A stretch of 64,000 nucleotides of DNA from Pegoplata infirma (Eukaryota > Arthropoda > Insecta > Diptera > Anthomyiidae): NCBI GenBank assembly GCA_963921195.1, contig OY992540.1:135768694-135832693 (forward strand), written 5' to 3'. Made by a program: the position numbers and the translations under genes. This document shows positions 45,798-57,330 of this stretch, one piece after another (the first letter of the stretch is position 1; the number at the start of each line of letters is the position of its first letter). The notes under the pieces were generated by a model, which had not been told where the DNA came from, did not search any database, and saw only the letters and a list, made by a program, of their open reading frames with translations.

Positions 45798-48719
45798 TCA
45801 ACGTGTTAGGGGTCGTGTCATCATGGTCACATGTTTTAATATAGAGGCATTTTTATCGATAAGACAAGAAAAAGTATTACCAAATGTATTCTCTTCTAAC
45901 ATAACATCTTCCTCGTGATCAAATTGGTCGGCGGCCGTCATCATATCATTAGCATTTGTGGCGGCTGCTAGAAGCATCATTGCTGCAGCAGCCGAATCCA
46001 ACGAAGTTTGAGTACCATTTGTGGATGTAGTCCAATATTTGCAAGTAATAATGGTTTGTTTTGTAGGTTGCTCCTCTACATTCATCATATTGGTGGAGCT
46101 GGTGTTTCCAGTGTAGGGTGCCGCCGGTAATTGTTGATCTGTTATTGCTGCTTTAAAGGAGTTTGGTTTATATGAATTTAAATCGGTTATATTATCATTA
46201 TTATTATTTTGTAAATTTTGCTGATGCTGATAGAAATTTTGTGAGGCTGAGTGACGTCTCTTACGATTGGCGGCTAATTTTATTTTGGCTGCTGAAGTAT
46301 TTAGAAATTGTTGAACCCTTTTATAGGTATTAGAGGCGGTGGTCAAGGATGATGGGGTTATGGGACTGGTATTAGTTATGGTTTGGAGATTTTTTAAATT
46401 CTTTTCTTGTACCATTATTCGACCATCTAATGCTTCCTCCATTTCGCTAGCACATGGCTTAGTTAATTCATTTGTTTGTTGTGCTAATGTTGGCATTAAA
46501 TTTTCTTCAATTTTTGTATTAGACGTTGACAAAGGTATGGTGGTTTGTTGCCATATTTTAGCTAAATTATCATGTTCCCAATTAAGTTTTTCCATATACA
46601 GTTGATCCTCACTAAATGAATCACCCACTTGTTTCAATAGTTTCATGGGTTTCATGATTGCAGAATCGGTTTCTTCATTACCTTTATCATACAATGCCTT
46701 AATAGTATTATGTTGCCAGATATTATTTTCAGGCTCCTCATTAAATTTCCATAAATTTTTAGCATTGCCTATTTCGTTAGCAGAATTATCCCTTAAGTTC
46801 CAAACACTATTGCTATTATTTAAATCCTCTTTAACGTTATTTTTATCATATTCTTCAGTTTGACGCGGTAATTTACCAGAATTTTCTGGTTTTAATAAAT
46901 CTTCTATTAGTTGATTAACTTTTTGCAGCATAGAAACTTGCATGGGATCATCCAGTTTTTCTTTATACAAAGGATTTTTTATTATTTTCTCCAATTCCAA
47001 AGGATTTTTGAATTTAACTTTGTTTTCATTATCGATGATTTCGGTATCAATTTCTTCATTCATTTCTGTTAAAATATCTGCTTCGCCAATATATAAATCT
47101 TGCATATATCTAAGATCACTCATAATCTCATCAGCTTCCAATTGTAATTCATCTCTTAATAAACGATTTGCCGGCATTGATTTGCCATATTCACAACTAT
47201 TACAAACAGCACACATGCCCCAAAGAGTGTGCAAAGAATTATCCAAAGAATTTTCATCATTTCTTTCTATATCCACCGAAGAAGGAAGAAATTGTTGTTT
47301 AATTTCCAAATGCTGTTGTGGCATACAACGTCTCTGATGACATTGTTTTTCTACTTCTTGCATAGACCAATTTTGTGCCAGTTGGCCACTGTTTACTCCT
47401 CCAGTAGATATTGATTTAGGATTTAAAGTATTTATTTTGCAAAAATCTACCTCATCGCATATAGAATTTTGATCTACCCATACAGAAGTACCTGTATCTA
47501 AATTAGTGATATTAGTGTTGTTGCTAGCACTAGTTGCCGTAGGCTGCCATTGAAAATGGCCAGCATTTAAACGATTTTCTGCAGCTGCTTTGGCAGCTGC
47601 CGCCACAGCTTTAGTAACAGCAGCCATTATGGCTTCATTATTAGCCTGACGATTAATAGCAAAAGTATTAGAAAATAATGAAGATGCTATTTCCAAGGGT
47701 GGTAAAATAACTCCCACACTCGGTTGCGTAGTAGTAGTTGGCGGCAATACAGCCATTTTAGCCGCTGCTAATTGAAAATCGTCTTCTTCGGTCTGGCAAC
47801 CTATTTCTCCTGAACGTTTTACACGGAATTTAATAACAAACATTTCATCCTTGTCACTCTTCAAGGGTTTACCAAATTTCAATAAATTTGTTGATGATGC
47901 CACTTCTTCATCAGCCATATATATATCACTACGGGTATATTCTAAATATTCTTCGGAATCATAACGCATTAAACCACTTGACGAACGTTCAAATTCTACA
48001 GTATCCAAATCATTGCTTATATCAAAAGTATGACCATCTACAAAATTTTCTATGGGATGAAAATGAGTACGTTCCGAAGTCAATAGATTTTCTTCTTCGG
48101 AAGATCTAAAGAAATCTTTAGATAGACGTGCAGCATTCGCCTGGGACTGCAAGTGTTTAGTTTGGGGTTGTATTATACCACACTGTTTTATACGAGCATA
48201 AGCTATAAAACCACTAGTATTTGAACAATGATTAGGTAATGTAATGGGCGGACCTATTGCAGTCACATCAGCTGAATTTTCTTGTTGTACCTCCTCTTCG
48301 GCTGGCTGATTAACAATGCTATCGCATACATCATTACCATACATTTCAGTTAAAGACATGGGATTAGAAGCACACCAGGATTTTAAGTCTGGTTGTGTAT
48401 TTTGTCCAAGAGACGGAGCTTCCCAAGTTGCACCTGTTATATTAGCGGCTGTATTAAAAGGAGCAAAATTAGTTGTAGTATCACTCCCAAGAGATGTAGT
48501 GTCGGTGCTAGTTTTTAATGATTCCATTTCATTGGGGAGATTAGCAGCATTGGAGCGTAAACTATTATAGGAAGGACCAGCGTTAATACCTTCGGACCAT
48601 TTTAAATTTTGATAGGGTGGAAATTGTATATTAGCACCATTATTAGCATTATTAACAATTGATGACTCTTTAGTTTTGGTTAAATCCTTACTACCAATAT
48701 CAGTGACTAAAGCAGGCAT
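45798..48719 (-). CDS. terminal coding exon of the large gene
   Basis: Encodes 973 residues, from MPALVTD to PLTR and a TGA stop at 45798-45800. The acceptor is CATTTCCAG immediately before the ATG, so this Met is internal and follows Glu-Lys of the previous exon. Includes a poly-Ala region (AAVTKAVAAAAKAAAE), a Cys-containing LWGMCAVCNSC stretch, and a helical, charged block around MSDLRYMQDLYIGEADIL and KNPLELEKIIKN. The best candidates for conserved folded segments are these last two. Confidence 0.88.
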   Translation of the reverse strand: MPALVTDIGSKDLTKTKESSIVNNANNGANIQFPPYQNLKWSEGINAGPSYNSLRSNAANLPNEMESLKTSTDTTSLGSDTTTNFAPFNTAANITGATWEAPSLGQNTQPDLKSWCASNPMSLTEMYGNDVCDSIVNQPAEEEVQQENSADVTAIGPPITLPNHCSNTSGFIAYARIKQCGIIQPQTKHLQSQANAARLSKDFFRSSEEENLLTSERTHFHPIENFVDGHTFDISNDLDTVEFERSSSGLMRYDSEEYLEYTRSDIYMADEEVASSTNLLKFGKPLKSDKDEMFVIKFRVKRSGEIGCQTEEDDFQLAAAKMAVLPPTTTTQPSVGVILPPLEIASSLFSNTFAINRQANNEAIMAAVTKAVAAAAKAAAENRLNAGHFQWQPTATSASNNTNITNLDTGTSVWVDQNSICDEVDFCKINTLNPKSISTGGVNSGQLAQNWSMQEVEKQCHQRRCMPQQHLEIKQQFLPSSVDIERNDENSLDNSLHTLWGMCAVCNSCEYGKSMPANRLLRDELQLEADEIMSDLRYMQDLYIGEADILTEMNEEIDTEIIDNENKVKFKNPLELEKIIKNPLYKEKLDDPMQVSMLQKVNQLIEDLLKPENSGKLPRQTEEYDKNNVKEDLNNSNSVWNLRDNSANEIGNAKNLWKFNEEPENNIWQHNTIKALYDKGNEETDSAIMKPMKLLKQVGDSFSEDQLYMEKLNWEHDNLAKIWQQTTIPLSTSNTKIEENLMPTLAQQTNELTKPCASEMEEALDGRIMVQEKNLKNLQTITNTSPITPSSLTTASNTYKRVQQFLNTSAAKIKLAANRKRRHSASQNFYQHQQNLQNNNNDNITDLNSYKPNSFKAAITDQQLPAAPYTGNTSSTNMMNVEEQPTKQTIITCKYWTTSTNGTQTSLDSAAAAMMLLAAATNANDMMTAADQFDHEEDVMLEENTFGNTFSCLIDKNASILKHVTMMTRPLTR

Positions 48720-51700
48720 CTGGAAATGTGTAATATAAATATAAAATCATTAACACTGTGCAATAGCTTAAAAAAAAATAATTGTAAAAAATACTGTTTT
48801 TATTAAAATGAAGTATAAAGTGTTAAATGTTGTTGGTAAAATAACAATTGAAATTCGAAAAAGATCAGTTGTAATTCAAAAACCATTATAATTGCAATTC
48901 GAAAATTCCAATTAAAATTCCAAAAAGATTAATTGCATTCTAATTTATCTTTTACGAATTATAATTGGAATATTTCTTTTAATTTAATCTTTTACAAATT
49001 ACAATATATGTTTTTAAACCTTACACCACTCTGTGGTACAGGGTATAATGACTTTGTGCTGATGTTTGTAACTACCCGAAATATTGGTGCTAAACCCACT
49101 TTCCAGTATACCGATCGACTCAGAATAACTTTTTAAGTTATTTTAGCGATGTCGTCCGTCCGTCCATCTAAACGTTGTAAACACGATAAGGCCTAAGGAC
49201 GAAGCCTTTTAAAATCGGTCCATGTTTAGACCTAGCCCCATACAAAGGTCCGCTTTATTTTGGCACAAATGACTCTAATAACCGTATTATAATAGATATC
49301 TTTTCGAAATTTGGCAGGTAAACATTCTATAATCTCCATTCCGAATTTTTAAAGGAGTCGGACCAGTTCTTCTTGTAGCCCCCATACAAACCACCTTCCC
49401 GATATTTACATAAATCACTAAAATTTCATGAAAATATTTTATTAAAATTTTGATTGTGTGTGTTTAACGCATACTTTAATAACCTAATCAAATCTGATTA
49501 TAATCGGACCATTTTTGGACTTAGGCCCCATACGAAAATGTCGCCCGATATTCAGTTGGAGCAGTTTATTGGCAACAAATAGAAGCCAATTTCACTCAAA
49601 TTTGGTTTGTAAGTGTTTTTTACACTTATTAAAGATTGGACAAAAGACAGATACGATGGGTCCATGTTGGGACACTTGGGACCCATTTTCCGGGAAACAC
49701 TGGTGTAGGGTATTATATGGTCGGTATTGACCGACTATAATTTCTTACTTGTTTTTAATTACAATTGATCTTTTACGAATTACAATTGATTTGTTATATT
49801 TATTTATTTATTATAACCTTAAAGGTTATACATAATTTTGCCATTCCGTTTGTATATCATCGAAATGTCCGTCTGGGACCCCATAAAGTATACGGGGCAT
49901 TCCATGCCAAAACGGAAACTTGGAAAATTTTTTTTTAAAGATTTTTAATATTTTTTTTTACAGTTTTAGCACCCTTTAAAACTTCTTCGTGGTAAATTTT
50001 AAGGTTTTTTTGATGACCAATTCAAAGGCAGTGAACATTTAAAAATTCGAAGCTTGTTCCTTTACTTATAATTTCTTTACAAATGGTCCAATTCCAATTT
50101 TTTTTTATTTTTTTGCTTACTTATTAAAAAAAAAATCCTAAAAATTTCTTAAGTGTTCTAAATATGCGATTTTTACATTTTAAATCTCATTTTTGTACTC
50201 TTTGATTTTTTTGAAAATTTTTTGTGGATAACTTCTAGTAATTCTATAAATTTTTTGCCCGGTATTACTATTTTTTTAGATTTTTTGAAAAAGTTTTAAT
50301 TGCAGTTTCCAATCATTAAATGAGGTCTAATGTTCCAATGGTGCGTCCTAGAGGAGTCAATAGCAAGACCAACCCCATTAATTTTTACCCCTAACATTTT
50401 TTTCGAACAAACTAATACTTTATCTGCAATTCCTAAGAGGGCTCCCATACAAAACCATTGTTTTTTTAAATTTGCTCCAACCGCTCTAACTGCCCTACTA
50501 AAGCCCCTAAAGCAGTCAAATGTATGACCGACTCACAGTATATTTTGAATCTAAACATTTTCTTAATATCTATCTTTTACCCTAAAGGCGGTCTCCTTGG
50601 CAGCTGCGATCTGTTAATAATTTTCACATATAGAATATAATTGACTATTAACTGAATAAATTTGACATTAAAAGTTTTTCTGATGATTATAATAACTGGA
50701 TTATATGAAACTAGTAAAAAATGAACCAGGATGTCTTAAAATTTTTAGAAAAATTAATTTTTCTTTCACACCTTTCTGAATTCAAACCATATATAACATG
50801 ATTAAAAAATTATAAAACATAATTATAATTAGAGCCTGAGCTCAACTGTCTTTACAGAAAAACAAAAAGTCTCCATACAATTTGTTTTATTTTATCAGCT
50901 TCTACCGGTCCAATGGTGCTTTTAAGGGCCATTAGTCAGACCGACCCCCATTTTGGCTCCCCCCCCAACATTTATTGAAAGCTATATTCACTTCCTAAGA
51001 TGGCTTCCATACAAATTACTGTGGGAGCAAATTTTATATAAATGCAATTTTAAATTGGAGCCCACTTAGGGATTGGAGATAGGTGGTAGGTATGTTTTGA
51101 AAAAATGCTGGAAAAAATTCTTTGTTAAATTGGTTTTTTCGCCAAAAATGTATAAATGTTGAGGTACTTTAGGGAGTAGTTATGCTTTGAATAAATGTTG
51201 GGGGCAAACATTAATGGGGATCGGTCATACTAATGAACCCTCCAGGAAGCTTCATTAGACCGGCAGAAGCTTATTAAATAAAAAAATAGGGTTAAAGATA
51301 GAGGGTATGAATGTTCTAAGAAAATTTTTGGATTAAAAAAAATATTGTTTGTCGGTCATATATTTGACTGCTCTAGGGGCTCTGTTAGAGCAAATTAGAA
51401 AAAAAGACATTTTGGAGATAGAGTGTTACTTTGTTCAGAAAAAATGTTTAGGGGTAACAATTAATAGGGGTCGGTCTTGCTATTGAACCCTTTAGGACGC
51501 ACCATTGGAGTAGTAGACCTGATTTAAAGATTGGAAAACTGCAATAAAAAATCGAAAAAATAGTAATCCCACGATCTTACTGTACAAAAAATTTCTAAAA
51601 TCACTAAAAGTTTTCTACAAAAAAATCAAAGAGTATAAAAACACTTTAAAGATTTTTTTTTTTAAAGTACACAAAACAAAAATTGGAATTTGGACCATTT

Positions 51701-53715
51701 TTGAAAAAGTTATGAGTAAAAGAAATTTGAGTATAGGAGCAAAATTCTAATTTTTAAAAAAAATCGATATCTTTTAAACGAGTTATCAAAAAAATCTGTA
51801 AGTTTATATTCCAAAAATTCGTAAGAGAATATCATAAAAAGTTTTTTTTGGTTTCGAACAAAATAATACTGTAATCGAATATATTAAAATCTTACACAGA
51901 AAATTGTTATACTAATCACCAAAAATAATAAGTTAATTGAATATTTTTTCAATCAAACATTTTTCGATTTTGATCACAAATTTGATAATTAAAAAAAAAA
52001 GATTAAAAAACTGACCAAATTTAACTAAATTGAAGATAATTTTTTATTTGTAGACAATCAAAATAATGATTGATTTAACCAATGAATTGTAAGCTTATGA
52101 CAAAGTTATGAAGAAATGCTTATTTTTTGCTTCCCAATATGTTTGCTATCAATAAAAAAAGTAAAGCCTGATTATTTGGTACATTTTTTTTAATTAATGT
52201 ATTTAAATTAAAGCGAAACAAAACTGGTATGTTGAAAAATTATAATTCGACAGTAACAACAGTTTTGATCAACACAATGATTAATTATTAAAATTTTGTT
52301 GATCAATAGATTTAATTGAAAATTTTAGCCAAGCATTTTTTGTGTGCACTTATTGACTAATTATCGATTTTCTAAAAGAATTTTATCTGAAAATTATAGT
52401 TTTTAAAATATTTACTTTTTAACGTTTAATTTACGTTTTATTTTAAATTTATTATATGTAAAATCTATTTAAATAAAATCTCTTACCTTTTCACCATTAT
52501 TATTAATTCCCACATCAAGTTGACTTAGCTTTTTATTTGAATGCCATACTTTAAAAAGAAAACTATCATCGGTATCGGCAGCAGAGGCGGCCGATGTTCC
52601 TATAGCATCAACACAATCACCCGATGATGACCATATAGAATTTTGTAAAAATACATTAATTGAGGGGGTATGTGCACCCAGAGAAGCACCAGCTTCAGTT
52701 GTACGACGTACACCACCCACGGACTTATCGAAATCATCTAAATTGCTAGGCATTGAAAAATAATCACTTGAATTAGCAATATCGGCGCCAGCGCCAGAAC
52801 TAGCGCTACTATCATCTAAACGTGTCGTAATCATGGATGAACTTGAGGCCGTTGTTGATAATTTAGTCAATTGATCATAATGTTGTTGATTGTAATTAGA
52901 CCAGAAATTCCATAAATCTTGTTTGAATGGTGCCAAAGCATTAAGAGATGTTGTAGCATAAAAAGCCGATGAAATACCAAGAGGATTAACTTTAAAAGAA
53001 TCTTCCGATCCAATAACTCCTTCTTCTCCAACCTTTGTCAATGATGGTTGATTGTTAATTGCGTTGGTCGGTTCAACATCTTTCCACAAAGCTTCTACAT
53101 TTGAATTGAATTTAGCTTTAAATTGTTGAAAATCGAATTGATCAACAGAATCGTTTGTATCATCCAAATTACTATCGCCATCAATATTTTCGATTAAAAC
53201 GTTACACAATCCACCGACCGACTTTTGCAAATGACCTTCACGTTGATATAAACGTTTTGGATTAATATTATCAGTAACCAGCTCGGATACTGAAGCCAAT
53301 GTATTATCATCATCATAATCTTCATCTACATAATCTACACCCTCCTCGGTGTAATGATGGTCATTATCGTCATATTCATCATCGTCATCACAACAGAATG
53401 ACATATCAATGTAACGTTTCATTATGGGTTTATCATCTTCAACCGGCATTTCATTTAAAATTTTACGTTCATTATGATCTTCATGATCCATACTATCTGA
53501 ATTACTACGATTACGCTTGTTGCCGTTTTGACGACTTAAGAATTCTTTAATTAAATCAGGACCCATTTCCCAGCAACCTTTGAAATCTGTATCCCAAGCT
53601 GGCGAGGAGTTACGATGATGTGTATTATGATGAAATTTATTACCACCAACAGAATTTGAAGTAGTACCAACTGATAACTTACGAATATTTTGAATTGTTT
53701 TACCTTTACACAAAG
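45798..53715 (-). CDS. unrecognised large protein, C-terminal 1,382 aa (5' partial)
   Basis: Two exons joined in phase 0: 53715-52487 and 48719-45798. The upstream exon begins after a TTTCCTTTCAG acceptor with the last two bases of a codon. The start codon and N-terminus therefore lie to the right, and the leucine at 53713 is not a start. Visible: an acidic run (Asp/Glu/Tyr) about 110-135 residues in, Ser/Thr/Asn/Gln-rich linkers, a poly-Ala stretch, a basic NRKRRH patch near the C-terminus, and scattered short tryptophan motifs (LWNFW, LWKD, VWVD, LWGM, LWKF, IWQQ). No catalytic domain, signal peptide or membrane segment is seen. Length, composition and lack of stops mark a real, probably disordered regulatory protein, possibly nuclear by its basic patch; that is inference. 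No family is recognised. Confidence 0.85.
49021..49755. mobile_element. 735-bp dispersed element in the intron
   Basis: Starts with TTACACCACTCTGTGGTACA followed by GGGTATAATGACTTTG and ends GTGTAGGGTATTATATGG plus TCGGTATTGACCGACTATAA, then a T-rich tail ACTTGTTTTT. ACACCACT/GGTGTAGGGT are partly inverted. The flanks on both sides have AATTGTAATTC/AATTGATCTTTTACGAATT words, perhaps part of a larger unit. It resembles a widespread fly repeat by style, but I cannot name it. Confidence 0.6.
49831..49910. repeat. fragment of the GTTTGTCATTCCG dispersed family
   Basis: TTTTGCCATTCCGTTTGTAT, CATCGAAATGTCCGTCTGG and GACCCCATAAAGTATA match 56184-56270. Confidence 0.65.
50040..51765. mobile_element. 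1.7-kb foldback in the intron
   Basis: The two halves are inverted, imperfect copies. 50040-50530 pairs with about 51340-51765 (CAATGGTGCGTCCTAGAGGA against TAGGACGCACCATTGGAG). 50900-51010 pairs with about 51180-51290 (GGGGATCGGTC/GACCGACCCCC). The segment 50776-50865 is about 95% identical, inverted, to 10861-10947 inside the hAT-like element 10110-11554. No protein is recognised. Confidence 0.78.
52487..53715 (-). CDS. penultimate visible coding exon of the large gene
   Basis: 1,229 bp coding for 409 full residues plus two bases of a split codon. The first residues are Leu-Cys-Lys-Gly-Lys. Notable features are WDTDFKGCWEMGPDLIKEFL, which looks like the most ordered and conserved-looking segment, a basic GNKRNRS patch, the Asp/Glu-rich run, and LWNFWSNYNQQ. 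It ends GGT GAA AAG before GTAAGA; the frame reads on only five codons into the intron before a stop. Confidence 0.87.
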
Positions 53716-54340
53716 CTGAAAGGAAAATATTTATATAAAAAAAGGAAATATTTAATAAGATTTTAATTTAAAAGATTTAATATTTTATTTTAAGTATAAA
53801 ATTATCGCATTATTAGTCCCATAACACTACACGATTATTATTTTATTCAAATTTATATATTTTAACCCTCTTATGCATAAGCTATTTCTTGTAAATATTT
53901 TTTAACCGTATTTATGGCCTCAAAAAACATGAATCACAAATGAAACAATGCATTGCAGCAGAAAAATATAATATTCCCAAGGGTTTTCCGTCGATTCTGT
54001 GTGGCTCATGCCATTAGGAAGCTCAAATTTTAAAATAAAGCCTAAAAAGAAAGGCCGCCTAGAAGCGGCCCTGTGCATTAGAGTCTTAAAGGCGTTTTGT
54101 ATCTCATTTTCGGTCTAACGCAGCGCATCAAAATATTGTATTTGTTTACCGAAAGTACAAAAAAAATTTGTAAAAATATTTTTTTTTTTTTAGATTTTGG
54201 TTTAGTTCTTTAATAGGAGACACATTAGTGCCAAACTTCGGGTGACTAGCTGTTTTAGATTTGATTAAGGACCTTATATATTTTATGGGGTCCAAGACCG
54301 CACGAAATGACAAAGTAAGTATACCCCCAAACTGGTTTAA
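53716..54340. other. 5' intron or flank of the large gene
   Basis: Non-coding sequence directly upstream of the TTTCCTTTCAG acceptor. It holds a perfect GGCCGC/GCGGCC hairpin (54053-54070) and a reverse GTTTGTCATTCCG-family fragment at about 54241-54330. No upstream exon could be identified here or to the right. Confidence 0.5.
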
Positions 54341-54620
54341 GTAAAAATGCTGGTTTTACTAAAATGTGGAACTACCCAGGACAATTTTTTGGAACAAATT
54401 CCTGGTTCAATAGATTCTTGAATACATTCTACAGTAATCACAACAAAATTTTCTATGTAAAATTATTTTTTAAAAAAACTACTTGCTCTAAAAAACGATT
54501 GCTTTCGGGACAATTTCAAACAAAAATCATTGATTCAGGAATGTTAAGTAGAACCGGTTGCAGGGTAGTTTGATGGGTTTCGGAACCGATCATTTGGAAC
54601 AGAAAATTTTGCTGGGTACT
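54341..54620. repeat. decayed CAGCAAAA-type element
   Basis: Begins around CTGGTTTAAGTAAAAATGCT and ends AAAATTTTGCTGGGTA, with partly inverted segments (GGAACAAATTCCTGGTTC, AACCGGTTG). The right terminus matches elements A-D; the left terminus is not intact. Confidence 0.45.
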
Positions 54621-54737
54621 ACATTTTTTCTTCAACTTTTCATTTTCCCAAGTGTTCGGACAAATTCTTTTTCTACTAGACCAAAAAGTTATGTGTTAAA
54701 AATTTGAGATCAATCGGATTAAATTAACCAGTGGGGC

Positions 54738-55215
54738 CCGGCGCACAGTGGCGCCTTTTGACTTTTTTCGTTGCAAAAATCATAACTTTTGAACTAATGA
54801 ATATATTTTAAAAATTTAAAGAGCATTCGAAAGAAGACTCCCCTAGCTTCAAAATATATGAGCCGCAAGGTAATAGGCCAGCCGCGGCACTGTGCACAGT
54901 GTCGTATTTTGACTTTTTTCGTTGTAAGCATTATAAATTTTAAAGTAATAAAGATATTATCAAGATTAATAAAGCATTTGAAAGAAACCCCTTCAGCTTA
55001 AAATAAGTAGCCCGCATGGCCATTGGCCCACTGCAGCACAGTGCCTAGTTTTGACTTTTTTTCATTGTAAAAATCATAAGTTTTTAAGTTATCAAGGCAT
55101 TTTTAATGTTTAAAACGCACTTGAATTTTATCTCCTTTAGCTTCAAGAAAAGCGCATCCGCCTTGTAATAGGCCCGCTTCGGCACTGTGCACAGTGACAC
55201 CTTTTGACCTCTTTT
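54738..55215. repeat. tandem repeat, about 150-bp period, with CACTGTGCACAGTG
   Basis: The phrase CACAGTG followed by a short spacer and TTTTGACTTTTTTCGTTG begins units at 54744, 54895, 55037 and 55190, with 142-153-bp spacing. Each unit also has GAAAGAA...AGCTTCAAAAT and TAATAGGCC in order. The word CACTGTGCACAGTG, a perfect 14-bp palindrome, is intact at 54888-54901 and 55183-55196. Confidence 0.8.
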
Positions 55216-56167
55216 GTTGTAAATTGTAAATCTAAAAATCATTAAAAATGTAACTTCTTGTGCGTGAAATTATGTCAATCTGCACGCTGATATTCTCGTA
55301 AAGCATTTTTAACCTGCCGATTAGACTAAGGGCAACAATAATCACAATACATATCTCGAAAAAATACCACTCTAATATAACAGAGAAAAAATAAGAAAAA
55401 AAAATTAGGAAATTTATAACGGTACTGAGTAAAATATTACTAAATTTTTCACCAGAAAACCATTTGATATTTAAAATTTAATAAATGTTTACCAACAAAT
55501 TTGAGTAAATTTTCAATTTATAAAACTAAAATTTTACATTTATTTTTTTTTTTTTTTTTAGGGAAATTTTTTAATTGTGTCAAGTAAAAGTTTACTTAAA
55601 ACTTATATATTTAAAAAAGTTTCAACTGTTAAACTAACCAATTATATTTATGTCTTAACATCCCAAAAAAAAACGTGGGTATTCAATACTAAAAATTTAA
55701 CTTATTTTAGTCCAAAAGGACCTAGTGCAGAAATTGGTAACCAATACTAAAATTTTTAACTAATATTAGTCAAATCCAGTAAAAATTACTAATGTTAGTA
55801 CTTTGAAGTTACTAAAATTAGAACGAATTAGTAGATTTTGGTACAATATCACTTACTAAACCTTTTACTGTTGAATTATTTTGAGTGTAGGCAAATTTTA
55901 AAAAGCTGATTAGAAACTTTCAAATACATAAAAAAAGAACTATAAACTCAATGAGAATTCAACACTAATTTTATTTTTTTGTAATTAGCTGTAGGTTCAA
56001 TTTTAACAGATCATTCACTAGGGTTAAAAAAATTTAAGACTTTTTTAATTAAAAACTTATTAAAAATCTTGTTAGATAACGTTTGTTTCTTCCTTTGTAC
56101 ACAAACCTTTGTCTATTAAAAAAATTCTTAAAAATTCCGAGATGAAACATAAGTTTTTCGCAATTTT
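55216..56167. other. gene-free stretch
   Basis: AT-rich. Between 55640 and 55880 the words TACTAAAATTTTTAACTAAT and TTAGTAAA recur and end at TTTTGAGTGTAGG, like a small MITE terminus, but I could not pair the ends. Confidence 0.4.
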
Positions 56168-56302
56168 TATACCCTCCACTCTAGTGATAGAGGGTATATA
56201 TAAGTTTGTCATTCCATTTGTAACACCACGAAATATTGGTCTAGGACCCCATAAAGTATATATATTCATGATCCTTGATCGATTTTAAGTCGATCTAGCG
56301 AT

Positions 56303-56348
56303 GTCCGTCCGTCCGTCCGTCCGTCCGTCCGTCTGTCTGTCTGTCCGT
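56303..56348. repeat. GTCC/GTCT microsatellite
   Basis: About eleven tetranucleotide units, GTCC then GTCT, inside the dispersed element. The same position in other copies of the family has only two to four units, so this one has expanded. Confidence 0.9.
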
Positions 56349-57007
56349 TGAAAACACGCTAACTTTTGAAAGACTTTATGGAGGCTCCTGAAGTTTGACA
56401 TATATGTTGGGTATTTACCGGGTCAGGTTGGTATTGCAATCCAGCCAAATCGGTCCAGTGGTTCTGAGCAAAAGAGTAAATTTCGGCCAGGGAATTTTGC
56501 GAACTTACGAGATTAAAACCACTCTAACTTTCGAAAGACAATTCTGACGGTGCTAAAACGTGTTACATATCTTTGTCGTTCGCCAAGTCTATTTGGTTTT
56601 GAATTTCAGCAAAATCGGTTCAGTGGTTCAAAAGTTATAAGCAAGGCTCTGAATTTCAGATTTTTTCACCTTAAACTGTTGAAAACTCGTTAAACAAGTT
56701 TTAACAAGCATGGTGAAATACCAGTTTTTTTTAAAACTTGATGTTGTTTGTTTTCCTGCCGTGGGGTGCAGTTTAGTTGTTAGACAAGTAAATATTTGTT
56801 ATTGTTTTTGTTTTTGTAACTGTATGTAACGGGGTATAGTAAGTATTTTTGGAAAAAAATCAAATATTAGTTTGTTTTTGGTTTTTAAAGACGAGGATTG
56901 TAAAATAAAATGAAATATATTTTTTTAACATATACGTATAGGTATAAAACAACAAAAATATTTTACAAAGTAATTTTGTTACTCAAACAAATAGAACACT
57001 AAAAAAA

Positions 57008-57330
57008 ATATTTACACTCAAAAAAATTTTACACTCAAAAAAAAAATGTTTTTTTTTTTTTTTTTTAATGAAATTCACACTCAAAAAAATGTTGACAGTC
57101 AAAAAAATTTTACACTCACAAAAAAATTTTACTCAAAATAATATATTTCTAATAAATATTTACACTCAAAAAAATTTTACACTCAAAAAAAAATGTTTTT
57201 TTTATTAATTTTTAATTTAATTATTTTTATTTTTTTTAATGAAATTCACACTCAAAAAAATGTTGACAGTCAAAAAAATTTTACACTCACAAAAAAATTT
57301 TACTCAAAATAATATATTTCTAATAAAAAT
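57008..57330. repeat. tandem duplication with ACACTCAAAAAAATT words
   Basis: 57008-57156 is repeated at 57157-57330 with a longer T-rich spacer. Both copies contain GAAATTCACACTCAAAAAAA, TGTTGACAGTC and ACTCAAAATAATATATTTCT in the same order. Confidence 0.8.

Larger units (their letters stand above)
48720..52486 (-). other. 3.8-kb intron of the large gene, filled with repeats
   Basis: Donor GTAAGA (52486-52481) after Glu-Lys, acceptor CATTTCCAG before the next codon. It contains an ACACCACT-ended element (49021-49755), a family fragment (49831-49905) and a large foldback (50040-51765). The phase-0 join preserves an open frame of 1,382 codons, which supports the splice sites. Confidence 0.82.

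Noticed and set aside
48717..48719. Separate 973-aa gene starting at the ATG 48719
   Set aside because: An AG acceptor sits immediately before this ATG, and the upstream exon ends in the matching phase at a GTAAGA donor. One spliced gene explains both frames better.
53711..53713. Possible start codon of the large protein at 53713
   Set aside because: The codon is TTG, preceded in frame by two bases and a good splice acceptor (TTTCCTTTCAG). It is an internal leucine of a spliced exon.
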